The position numbers and the translations under genes were made by a program. The notes under the pieces were generated by a model, which was given only the letters and a program-made list of their open reading frames with translations, was not told the DNA's origin and made no database searches. Positions 24,601-36,600 of a stretch of DNA of 64,000 bases are shown here, piece after piece. The stretch spans positions 21,656,518-21,720,517 of the forward strand of contig NC_134414.1 in the NCBI RefSeq assembly GCF_030867145.1, written 5' to 3'. Source of the stretch: Opisthocomus hoazin. Taxonomy: Eukaryota; Chordata; Aves; Opisthocomiformes; Opisthocomidae. How positions within the stretch are numbered: position 1 is the first letter of the stretch; every line of letters begins with the position of its first letter.

Positions 24601-27600
24601 GTTGGACTAGATGACCCACAGAGGTCCCTTCCAACCCCTACCATTCTGTGATTCTGTAATAAGCCTTTAGAGTAATCCTTGCAAGTGGCAATAAAGCATT
24701 TAAAGATGTGAGTTAATGGAACTTTTTTCCGGTGATGGAAGCTTGATTTACTTTTTTTTTTCCTCTGCATTGGGAAATATGTCTCGGGGATACATATTTT
24801 GGTTCCTGAATAAATAGTGCAGTCAAGATGGTAGCTCCTTGTTTGATGTTTTTTTTACGTTTAAGAGCCGTTGACAGCACTTTTACTGATGTTTCTTTAA
24901 AAATAAACGCAGTATTTAGCCCATCTCATATTATATGGCAGGCAAATCATCATCCTAACTCACGTTATGTAAAAAAAGCTGCGAGTGGAGGTCACAAGAA
25001 ATTGTTGACACCACATGTTTAACTTGTAGTTCACATTATTAAATTCTCTGAAATTAAACACTGTACCCTAGCTACATTCCGGAGAGTGGCCTGCAGTGCT
25101 GCAGGTGTACTGACTGGCACTGTGTTATCCATTAGAATTTTCTTCATAGTGGCATGGTAAGAATGTTCCAATACACTGAAATATTAAGTGGCTAAGGTTA
25201 TTACTTGCTGACATGAAGCAATCCTGTAAGCTGTAATAAAAAAGAAATAAGCACATGTATTGTAATGCAGTAGAGTGGACACAGCTGCTGTGGAAAATGG
25301 ATGGCTTACAGTCTAGGTGGAGGACCCAACAACCTCCCAAGGCCTTCTGAATGCAATTTATTCTGAGACTTGCATGATAAGGCTGGTGAGCTACTGCCTA
25401 TTCTTGTCCGTTATTCCTTGTGATTGGCTGGCAAACAAGGGCACCTATCCACTATGGCTGAATGAAGGGCATTATGGTTTTGTGGTATGAATAAAACCCA
25501 GTTGCATGGTTCTGAGAACTTGGCAACAGATACAAATGGCGGCAACTCTCCAGACAGGTGAAGGAATAGGACATTAAATGATTAGAGGAAAACAAAACAA
25601 ACCCCCAAATAAACAAACCCCAGAGCAATTTCCGGCTTCATAGCAATGTTTACTGATAATTCTTTTTGGATATTGAGCCAAGGTCTATGCAATGGAGAAA
25701 TAGGAGTGAAAAAAGCCTTAGAAGAGAGCTAAAGCAAAGCTAAAATATGAAGCCCGTTCACTTTTTGTTGTTTAAATGCTCCATGGGATGTTGGACTGTT
25801 CATAACCTGTGGGAAGGAGCTCTTCTCCCTGGCTGAATCAAGGAACCCGCAGGGAACACGGGCTTTCCGCGCCGTTTGCTCGGCTGTGAATAGCAAGCAC
25901 ACTTTCTGGTCTGTTGTAATTTTTGTTGGGCTGCTTTAGTAGGACTTGCTGTAGATGGTGCAGCCCAGTTTCAGTTAGCAGAGCACACAGATCTCTTGGT
26001 AAATATTTGTCATTTTAAAGAAAAAATCTGTTACAGAAAGAGACCATTGATTATGTAGATGGGTTAGAAATTCCGATATTCATGCATTTGTTTTCCGTGC
26101 TCGTTTATCACTTGCAAAAATAGAATAACAAATTACCATGTTACGGAAGAAACTCAGCAGCGCAGAAGGTATGGCAAACAGTAGATAAAACTCTTTTTGC
26201 TTCTGGGCTTGGAGAAATAATGTTGTCTTGGTTTGAAGCTTTGATTTCACCAGTCCTCATCATGTCAGAAGGCCTGGAAGGTAGTGTAATTGGAAACAAA
26301 ATTTTGCCTGAATTGAGCCCCATATCAGAGACCTAAAGCTGTTACTTTAAGAAATATTTTTAAAATTGGTAGCTTGTATAATCAAATTTAATAGCTGAAT
26401 TTTAAAACAAAACTTTGAATTATTGTATTTCTGTTGAAGGCCTTAGGGGTAGATATGGATATTAGTTTCTGTTTGTCGTAGGGTAGTGCGTGGGTGAACA
26501 GATTTATTGATATGCATGTCAAATTGAAATAGGTCTTCTCAGAATAAAACTGCATTTTGATATGTTTTGGATGTATTTTTATAGATGTTTTACATTGTTC
26601 CTTTACGTAAAAGGTGCAGCAGACAAATGTCTGCACCAATGAAATGCCTTTGCCATCACTACCATAGGTATTTTATCAAGGAATGGAAAATAATTTTAAA
26701 ATAAAATATAAATTACACGCTAGAAATAATAGAACTTGACTCACTCTAGCTTTTTTCTAGTCTGTGTTACGTTAAGCGAGATTGTTAGGTTTTTAGGTAA
26801 CCTATAGGTTGGGAAGTCACTGTTTGTAACTTAGCTTCCAAAAACTAGATGTATATTTGTATGCTCAGATGGTGAGTCTCTCTTATCAAGTACTTTTTAC
26901 AACAGATGAAGAACTGTACTATGTGAGGATGTTTTTTCCTTATGCTCAAGTCTCAGTTGTAATAGCATGTACAGTAACAAATACCTGTATAATTTCAATG
27001 GCATATTCTTTCGTCTTTACAGGGGGAATTCTTTGCTCTAGAAGCAGGAATCTGTGCTGCTTTCTGAATTTTGCTTGTCAGTTATTCCACGTGATGGAAT
27101 TGTCTTGTTCTGGATGCTTTATGGAAACTAAAATTGTATGCGAAATTTTAAAGGACATTATTGTTGCAAAATCCAGTGCTCCAGAATATTTATGTTCTGA
27201 GAAGGGTGTGAATGGTGCGCAGTGAGTAAATGGTTGTCTTACATGGTGAATCATTTGGCTTCACAGTGGAAGTAACCATTAAGTAGTTTTGTATTACTAG
27301 TTTGGCAGCCGTGTCTGATGAACGAAGGGTCCAGTGGAAGAAGAGTGAAAATACGTAGTTAGAGTGTATCATAGTGTTGGTGCAAAAACAGGCAAACTTA
27401 GTGGGCTTGGTTTTGATGCTATTCCAAATGCGTAGCTTACTGACCTTTATGTTTTAAGGAAAGCAGTCTTTTGCTTAATTCCGGTAAGTCTCTAGCAAAT
27501 TTAATATGGGTGAGAAAGAGACAGCTGAGAAGTTGATTTGGCTTCCTTGATGCCTGATCTCCTTTCTCTGAAGGGCACTACTGTGGACAGTTTCTGCAAA

Positions 27601-30600
27601 GCTAATGTATCTGAAGGTGGCTTGTTGACTTTTTAGGAATGGGCTTTGATTTAAGCTCACAAGTTTTGCAGAAAATATCTTACTTCCTTCTATGTCTTTT
27701 GACAGATTAGATGACAGCAAGTGTTGATACTATCCGTCCTGGCCCAGTTAGGCTAAAATTAAATCTTTAATCAAGTCAACTTCGTAAAATCCCATTGAAG
27801 TTACAGATTAAAAAAAACCGGCAAAACACTTATTTTTTTTTTTTTTTTAGTATGGTGGTATGCGTGTGACCTCCAAAGCATAAAAATTATATACTTATGG
27901 TTCCTTGCCTGTTTGTGTGTGGTAAATGTCTTAAAAAACGTTATCACCTAGTTTATATTGAATTTTCTGTAACGGGAAGTATTCCAGTTCAGGAAACTGT
28001 AATGCAAGTATCTTTATATCCACAACCCTCCTCCCCCAGATTTTATGATTATCTCATCATCTCAGATTTCTCCTTTGCCAGTTTTTAAAATAGATTTTTT
28101 TTTTCTTGCCAAACAAAGCAGAAATACTGCCTTTAACTCTCTTGAAATATGGCATCAACTTATATTTTCTGAAATATAATGTTAGGGAAACATGTTGCAA
28201 TACATCTGTTCAAGGCAACCTGTATAATGTTTCTTGTAAGCTCTGCATATCCACGCAGGCTGTCCTTACAGTTCTCTTTCCATTGCTTTCCCATCATTTT
28301 TTTCCTACTGGATGTCTGCCCTCCAGTAGTACACTGGTGCCTGGTGACCATCATGCAGATGGTTCCCCTTCCTATTTTATTCTGATATCACCATGACTTG
28401 TATGTCATGAACAGTTAAAATACAGTGCATTTGACTGAACTGTATGTTATGATGGTCACACCAAAGATGTAAAATGACTCTGAATGTAACTGGAACAAGC
28501 TCAACCCTAGCTGCGTGGCAAGGTGGAATTGATTAATAACCAAGGTATGTTTTCATCTGTTGGCTTTGTGATAATGATAGTATTGTTTGCTTGAATAGCA
28601 TTGGGTAGCAGTATATGCAGCCTTTGGCTGGATCTGATCAAGGGTAGGTGAAGATAGGTTAAGATTAGCAAAAACTGAGTGTCTTTTCGGCCTACGTGAA
28701 AAGCATTTTTTTCTCATCCTGTCCTCACTGAGTTATTGCCATGCTCTTAGTTCCTTTGTGCTTGATGGCTGAGCTGACAGCTCAGCCTGACTTTTAGCAG
28801 AAGTTTAAGATAAATTCTGTCATGGTGAATAAACTATCCTCTTGATTTTAGTCTTCCATTTTACTTGTTTTTTTGGTATGAAATGAAACTATTTGGCAAC
28901 TCTGTGTTTCTTTGCTAGGGAAATGGTGCTCTTGACATTTTAAACCATTTTTCTCTACTTCTGATTAGTCAGTACCACATTGTCCTAAATACTTTATCCT
29001 ATTTCCTTCTTATCAAGCCTTTGGTATTTGCCTTTGATTGTAGACATTCCTTTTCTCATCTGCAGTCACTGTAAATATATCATTCCTACTCTTAGCTTTA
29101 TGGTATTAACGATGATTTGTCACAACATCCTAGCTTGTAAGTCAAGATTGAGTTGCAGAGAAGTTACTTGACTTTTTGGTAAGTATTGAAGCCAAGAAGT
29201 CTCTTGAAGATAAGACAGATTTGAACTAAAGTATGTGATCCCCCCCCCAATGACTTTCTGCAAGGTGCAATTTTCCATAGAATTGGAATGAATTGTATCT
29301 GATATCCTAAGAGACGGAGTCCCTGCTCTCATTTCTTTATCACCTTGAGGAGATGACATTTGGTGATAAGTAATATCATCAATTACTACACAGTCCAAGA
29401 AAGTTTGATTACTTTAAGGTTTTTAATTTACTTTTTTTCCAGCACAGTTGAGGTGCATACTTAGTGAATAATAAATCACCAGAGTGAATTAGACTGTTAG
29501 GACAGATGTTTGGTTTTGGTGACGGTGGACAGCTCAAAGGTTGCAGTCAGTAATACTGGGGAGAACTTCTAATACCTTATCGTCTGCAGAAGAATTAGTC
29601 CTCCTTCTGAAGATTTTCAGTAGCTGAGATTGACTCTTTGCTGCTTTATCATTTATAAAAGTTTAAAGGTTTTATTTGTGTACTGAAAATAATTACAGAA
29701 ATCTTCTTTTGTTGGCTTTAGTGGAGAAATTTATTCCCCTAAGATACTGAGGGGGGTTCTTGTCTCCTATGTTTTTGACATTGTAATGGAAATAAATTAT
29801 CAAAGCTTAGCCTGGATGAATGCCAGGTGCCTGCCAAAGCCGTTCTGTCACTCCCCATCCTCAAATGGACAGGGGAGGAAAAAAGTATGATGAAAGGCGT
29901 GTGTGTTAAGGACAGGGAGAGATCACTCACCAGTTACCGTCACGGGCAAAACAGATTGAACTTGGATAAATTAGTTTAATTCATCACCAATCAAATCAGA
30001 GTAGGGTAATGAAAAATAAAACCAAATCTTAAAACACCTTCCCCCCACACCCCCCCTTCTTTCCAGGCTCAACTTCACTCCTGATTTTCTCTCCCTTCTC
30101 CCCCCGAGCAGCACAGGGGGACGGGGAATGGGGGCTGCAGTCAGTTCATCACACGTTGTCTCTGCTACTCCTTCTTCTTCAGGGGGAGAACTCCTCACAC
30201 TCTGCCCCTGGTCCAGCGTAGGGTCCCTTCCATGGGAGACAGTCCAGTGTGGGTCCCCCACGGGGTCACAAGTCCTGCCAACAAACCTGCTCCAGCGCGG
30301 GCTTCCCACAGGGTCACAGCCTCCTTCAGGCATCCACCTGCTCCAGCGTGGGGTCCTCCCCGGACTGCAGGTGGAGATCTGCTCCAGCCTGGACCTCCAC
30401 GGGCTGCAAGGGGCAGCCTGCCGCACCGTGGTCTTCTCCATTGGACTGCAGGGGAATCTCCTCCGGCACCTGGAGCACCTCCTCCTCTTCCTTCTGCACT
30501 GACCTTGGTGTCTGCAGAGTTGTTTTTCTCACATGGTCTCACTCCTCTCTCCAGCTGCAATTGCTGTTGTGCAGGTTTTTTTCCCCTTTTAACTACGTTG

Positions 30601-33600
30601 TCCCAGAGGTGCTACTACTGTCGTTGGTGGGCTCGGCCTTGGCCAGTGGCAGGTCTGTGTTGGAGCCGGCTGGTGTTGGCTCTTTTGGACACAGGGGAAG
30701 CTTCTGGCAGCTTCTAACAGAAGCCACTGCTGCAGCCCCCTGCTACCAAAACTTTGCCATGCAAACCCACAGCGTGAATTTTGAGTAGATCTAAGTGTTC
30801 TTTTCTTTATTGTTTATGCCAGTTTTTAGTAGCTTGTGCTTTCGTAGGTTTGCAGTAGAGAAGCTTTTAGTATGAAAGACAGAGAAAACACTTCTGAAAA
30901 CTTAGATTTTCCACTGCAACTTTTCTTTTTGAGGTTATCTTTAAGACCATAATTTTCTTATTAGCACATTAATGAGGTGTTCTTTTCTTTTTTGAGAAAT
31001 AAGATAATACTCTGCTCAAGTAAAACTCCTTTATTTCTAGGCTTGCATTTTTGCTTTCTTTAACTCAACGCCCATCAGGGACACTGAAGAGATACAAACT
31101 TTCCCAGATGGTACTTAAGATTGTCTGGTTTTCAGCTTTCTCAATTCTGTAATGATTTCCTGTTCATGTTTAGCTCTGAAGAACAGCATTGATATTAAAC
31201 TTGTCTGTTTTAGTTAATTAAATCACACAATATAAAAATGGTCAAAGACTGTTCCTCCTTAACTTCAAGTACATTTAAAATATTGGCATCTAAAAGAGTG
31301 AATGTTTCCAAAATAGGTAAGGAGAAATGTCACACTGCATCAATAGTTACCAGGTGTCTTTCAGTCCCTTTGAATTTTTGAAGGCATCAGTGCTCAGAAA
31401 TATTTTTAATGTTGCTTTTTTTTTTTCCTTGATAGTTGCCAAAAGATGAGATAGTGTAAGTGTTTGGAACCCTCTATCTCTTTGTCTGTTTTTATGTGAT
31501 TGTTTCTTTACTTAGTTACAGTACTGTTTTCTCTGTATAAAGGCTTTGGAAGGCTTAATGTAAACATTGAATTAGTTGTTGTCCATAGACAACCAGATTT
31601 AATGCTTGTTTTCTTTTTGTGAATTATCTATGGAATCTGCTTTTAGAGTTACATCTCCTGAATTTATACTTTCTGAAATGATGACTGACTCGGCATATAA
31701 TGTGTTTAGCACTAATAACACAAGAAAACCTTTCAAGGGTCCTGTTGAAGATTCATCTGATCCTGCGTCCTGCTTGGAGAGTGGCCTTGTGGGTACTGAG
31801 GAAAAGCTACAAAAGCAAAACTAATGTAGAACGACATTCCTGTACTGTATCGTTCCAGAATTTGGGTTTGTGGCTTGCAAAGAGGTTATCTGCACTCTCT
31901 AGACCTTGGTGGGGATTTCTTCCATGATTTGTATGGCACTGGTCTTTCATAGTGTGTTGCACACTGAATAAAATAAATGTGATAAAACAACAATTTAAGA
32001 ACGCCACATCAGGCACTCCAGGATAAGAAATGCCGGAAGCAACAGAACTGTACAAGTCACTTCACGCCTTTGACTAAATTTAAGGAATCTGCAAAAATCA
32101 TCCTTTACAGGTGTTTAGATAGTGCGATCAAGACTTTTTCTGTCTTCTTGGCAAATGCAGAAGATTCTTGTTCAGAAACTTAACAGACATTCTTTCCAGG
32201 TATTGGATCACTCTCATAACTCTCTTCAGAATCCTTTCCTTTCGTAGCATCTGTTTTGAAGAGCAGAGCCGTATGTTATTTTATAATCTAAATTTGTAAG
32301 ACAGGTATTGGCAGCAGTATTATCTCTATCTTCTTCTCTGGTACAAGCCTTGGGTAGATAAAAAAGAATATTTTTATCCTTCTTTCCAACAGTGCTCTGA
32401 GAGCTCAGGTTCTTTTGATGAATAATTAGCTACCTTGGAACTGTGATCGTCAATTTTTGCCATAAAATGTGAAGTCCTCTAAGTTTCAATGTCTTTCCAG
32501 GATTTCATTGCTTGTTCAGGCAGTGTCTGACAGGCACCCCCTTTGTGAAGATACCATCTGGAATTTGGCTGGGTTAAAATATATAGAGCTTTCTTACAAA
32601 TTACACTTGGTCTGTGTAAGCAAGTCATTCCCAAAGTTAATTATTATATAAAGGGCCCAGACGTTCATGGGATGTTTTGGTTAGCAGTGACTTACGTTCT
32701 CCTATGCTGCTGGTAAAGATAATAAATTGCCTTAAACCAAGCATATGGGTTGCTTGAGAAGTCTTTTATAGAAAGATTCTGTAAGCTAGTATTTCTGCAT
32801 TAAGAACATTTTAGGTCTACTAATTAAGTGGATTAAAATCAAATTAGTAGTATTTTTTGTACAGTATCTCTTCCTCACCCACAACCCTAAAGCAGTGTTT
32901 TTTGGGACAAAGTCCGAATGTCTTACCGTTTCTTTTGGTACTCTTACCAAACTATAGAACCCCAGTAAATTTACATAGTGTTGGTATATGGCAGAGACTC
33001 TGCTCTTGTATCAATTTGATTTCCATGTAAAATTTCAAAATCTAGAATGTAACGGTTAAAATCTCATGATGAAATAATCTATTAAACATTTTTAAATTAT
33101 CTTTAAAAGTCAGTCCCCAAACCCATCACGTATAGCATTGGGCAAAAAAAAAAAAAAAAGGCATCCAAGAGCATTGTGTTGTGATTTTTCAGTTTCATCA
33201 GATGAGAGCAGAGAGCTGTAATAAAAGCTGTCAGACTGTTTTAACTGCAGATTTTGTTGCTACTTGCATTGCTTGCTATGCTGTGACAGATAGTGTTTAT
33301 AGTTTTCAAACAGTTCTGCAGTACTGTTTTTGCCAAGTGATAACTGTTTATACTTGGAGAAATGTGGGCTCCCTGTATTCCATCTGAAATGATTTTTATC
33401 AGTTAATGGTATAATTCTTGTTTGGTGTGCCTGAGAACGTCCTTCTGCGCTCTCTGGCCTCCAGCTTAAAACCTGTCTTCAGCCAAAGAGTCTTGACTCT
33501 AATACTTGCTTAGATAGCGCTTACGTCCCCTTTTCTGTCCACAGAGACTGAACCGGTGCTTTTTTCTGTCACTGCTGAGCTTTTATTGGAAATATATGTG

Positions 33601-36600
33601 ACCTACCCTGCTACAGTCTTGTTCTCTGTGATCTCTGACCCTAAGACAAACTAATAACATCTCCCACCCTTCTGCTGACAGTTTATACCTTTTGTATAAT
33701 ACCTTTTTCTTGATGGTTCTCTTGATGGAGAAGAGTGAATGCAATCGGAGTGAAGCCCCAGCAGGGGAATGTGTGATGGAGTAACAGAAGCTGAAAATTC
33801 ATGAAATGGTAACAGATTGAGTGGAATAAAGATAGAGGAAACAATTAACTTTCCTTATGGAAAACAGACAGGACAAACCAGATATCCTTAAGATGGATGA
33901 AAGTTTTTATCAGCATAGGAAAAAAAAAAAACCAGATATGACTGGAGTAGGAACCAAACCAAAGGCCTGTTAAGGTAGTAAATAATTTCATATAAATTGA
34001 CACTTGAAAAATAATATGATGAGAATTTTCTGTTTCAAATAAAGAGAATATTTGTAGTCATAGCAGTTTATGTATAGGCTTACAACCTATTGCTGCCTGG
34101 GAACTTCTGTGTGAGCAGCTCATGGCAGTTTAGAGCTGCTCTACAGAGTAACTTAGCGTTCTTTTATTTTGCTTTTCCCACATATTCCTCTCATCAGTTC
34201 ATTGTGGGTTAGGTTTGTCCAATTTTGGCATATTTCTGAAATTTAGTTGGAATTTTTTTTTAATATAATGGAGGACTCTATGCAATATTTTCCTGTGAAT
34301 CTGTACTGTAAATGTAAATGAAGAAATAATATATGTGTTGCAATATATATGGACTTAGGTAATGCAGATAAGCTAACTCAGCATTACTACTTTTTCAGTA
34401 GGACTTAAACCCAGTGTCTTGTTTGGTTACTAATGCTGTTGGGTACTTTTTTTTCCTCTATGAATGTCCTCAAGTCGCTAAATTTGCCAAAAGTAGGAGC
34501 TGACATTTTTTTCACAAAAAGAAAGTGAACAAGAAGATGCTTTAAGAATAAAATGGAAGAATTTTTATTTCTTTGCCAGCCATGTATCTTGAGTAATTAC
34601 TAACTCAGCTACTGTTGATACATCCGTGAACAGCATTGTAGAGTGAGTACTAGATGTGATCTTACGGGATTAGTCTGATTGTATTTTGCATGTAAAAACT
34701 GCTTCTGTAAATGAAAGAACTCCTGTTTTGATGCTTTTCATTCAGTGATGCCTCTCTGACCTGTAACAAACGTAGCCTTTATTGAATGTGCAAGTAGGAA
34801 TTGTTTGGGATCAAAGCACTTACCCATTCCTAGCTCTTACACTTGCAGGATGTGCAAAGGAGAATCAGTTGTTACCAGGTGCTAAGACTTGCCTGTTGGT
34901 AAAGGAGGATGCAAGTAGCTGATCTTCTAATATTGTAAGCTTTGATCAAGTGTCGTTGGATTACTACAGATACATTTTTAATCTAGGGAAGAAAAGATCC
35001 ACTGATCTGAATCTATGTCTTGGTCCCAGACGTTTGGGGCTCTATGTGTAGTTTTGAAATCGGCTCAAGTGGAGATACTGGCAAGTCACTTAACTGGTTT
35101 TCCTTTTCGCTTTGTAAAGTGAGCATTTTTGTCTGCTCTTTGGGCTGCTTATAAGGAAGGAAATGTAAATTCTCAATGGTTACTGAAAATGTAAAAAAAA
35201 AAAAAAGAGTTGTGTTTTTGCTTGTTTCCTTGAGGTCTTTCTTTTGTGTTTTTTTTTTTCCCCAATCAGATACAAAGAAGGTGGTGAAGCTTTGTTAGTA
35301 TTGCTTCCCTCAGAAGTAAAAGGGATGGTGGAACAGCTGGCACAAAGGAAAGTACCTGTCAGTGAAATCAAGTAAGTGACTAATGGTTTGTCTGTTATTC
35401 ATCCTTTCTACAGGAATAATGTGTGGTGAGTCTATGACAATCCTGATGGAGTGCTTGAATTGCCTGGAACTGGGCAACCAGGGGAGATAATTTGATTTTC
35501 ATAGTATTGTGGAAGGAAGAGACCTTGAGAGGTTACATATTCCCTCCGCTTTCCCAAAGGCAGGGTCAGCTGCACAGATCATTTTTATTGGATGCTTGTC
35601 TAACGTGCCAATGAGTATTTTCACAATTTCCCAACATGATCTCATCTATAGTCAATAGTTCCTGCCACTAAGGTTTTTGCTTCAAGTGTCTGATAAGCCT
35701 TATAAGTAATGAAGTGAAAGATTTCTTTTGTCTTGTGCCAAGAATATATGGAAAATGATATATTCTCTTACTCTTTACAACTACTTTTTATGTAATTGAA
35801 CATTATTATGCTGTCTCTTTCTCTTCCTTTTCTTTTGCAGACTGAATGATTACAATTTCTTTAATCTGTCCTTGTATGTTTTTATACCTTTTATCATTTT
35901 TGGTTCTCTTATCTGTCTTTTCTTTAGTTCTAGACTGTTTCTCCAATTTGTCATGATCTTTCTGAATCAGTTAGTTGAAGAACAGGAAATAAAAAATGTG
36001 GCTAAATTGTCATTTTACGTACCAGAGAGAGTATTCCAGTGGAGATCTGTAGAGATCTATGGTATCTGTACAAAACAGAACTGACTTTGAAAGAGTTGCA
36101 GAAGCATATAATGGTACCATGTAAAAGTAAAAAAGCACTTTTATTTCCAATTTCTGTTAAATGCAGAGTAATGCACATGTAGGAAGGACAAAAACCCTCA
36201 CTATAAAAATAGTAGAAAACCCCCACACGACTGATAAGTATTGGTGGTAATTTCTTAATTAGCAGCTATATGTAGGAAGCAGTTCATTGTTCTTTGAGCC
36301 TGTCGATCTAATGCTAAATCAAAAGAGGCAACAGAATGTGAAGGAAATATGGAAGATGAACTGAAAGCAAGCCAGAAAATGTGGTATGAGCCTGATTCAG
36401 TTTTGAATACTTACATAGTTCAAGTTAAACCATGCCCAAAATTTGTAGAATAGAGCTAGAAGAAATCCAGAGAAGGTTGACAAGGTAGAAAATGAAGTTT
36501 CTATACAAGTGGGTGTGAGCAAGGCTAGGACTCTTTTACTTTGTAAAGCTGTAGTTGGAATGTGAACATATGGATATCTAAGCAAAGAAGATAATCAACT

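Larger units (their letters stand above)
21566..24660 (+). mobile_element. CR1 LINE, 3.1 kb, near-complete ORF2 region (sense)
   Basis: The element starts near 21566 with a GC-rich leader and ends with CATTCTGTGATTCTGTAAT. It includes an endonuclease frame, a reverse-transcriptase frame and the 3' UTR. No ORF1 is seen, so it is 5'-truncated relative to a full CR1 (about 4.5 kb by general knowledge). The reading frames are nearly intact, which makes it the youngest-looking repeat in the window. The 5' edge is approximate, and I see no clear target-site duplication, which is normal for CR1. Confidence 0.93.
17498..35269 (+). other. DDX10 intron 9 (17.8 kb)
   Basis: The largest intron in the window. 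It contains the C20-T18 tract at 18696-18733, the long CR1 at 21566-24660 and the LTR-like element at about 29795-30785. The stretches 17500-18690, 18740-21560, 24665-29790 and 30790-35260 are AT-rich with scattered homopolymers (for example A16 at 33144-33159), and I recognise no gene in them. It ends with a long T-rich tract and CAATCAG. Confidence 0.88.

Noticed and set aside
32140..32300. A C/T-rich stretch with CTCTCTTCAGAATCCTTTCC resembling an antisense CR1 tail.
   Set aside because: Similarity is too weak and short to call a repeat with confidence.
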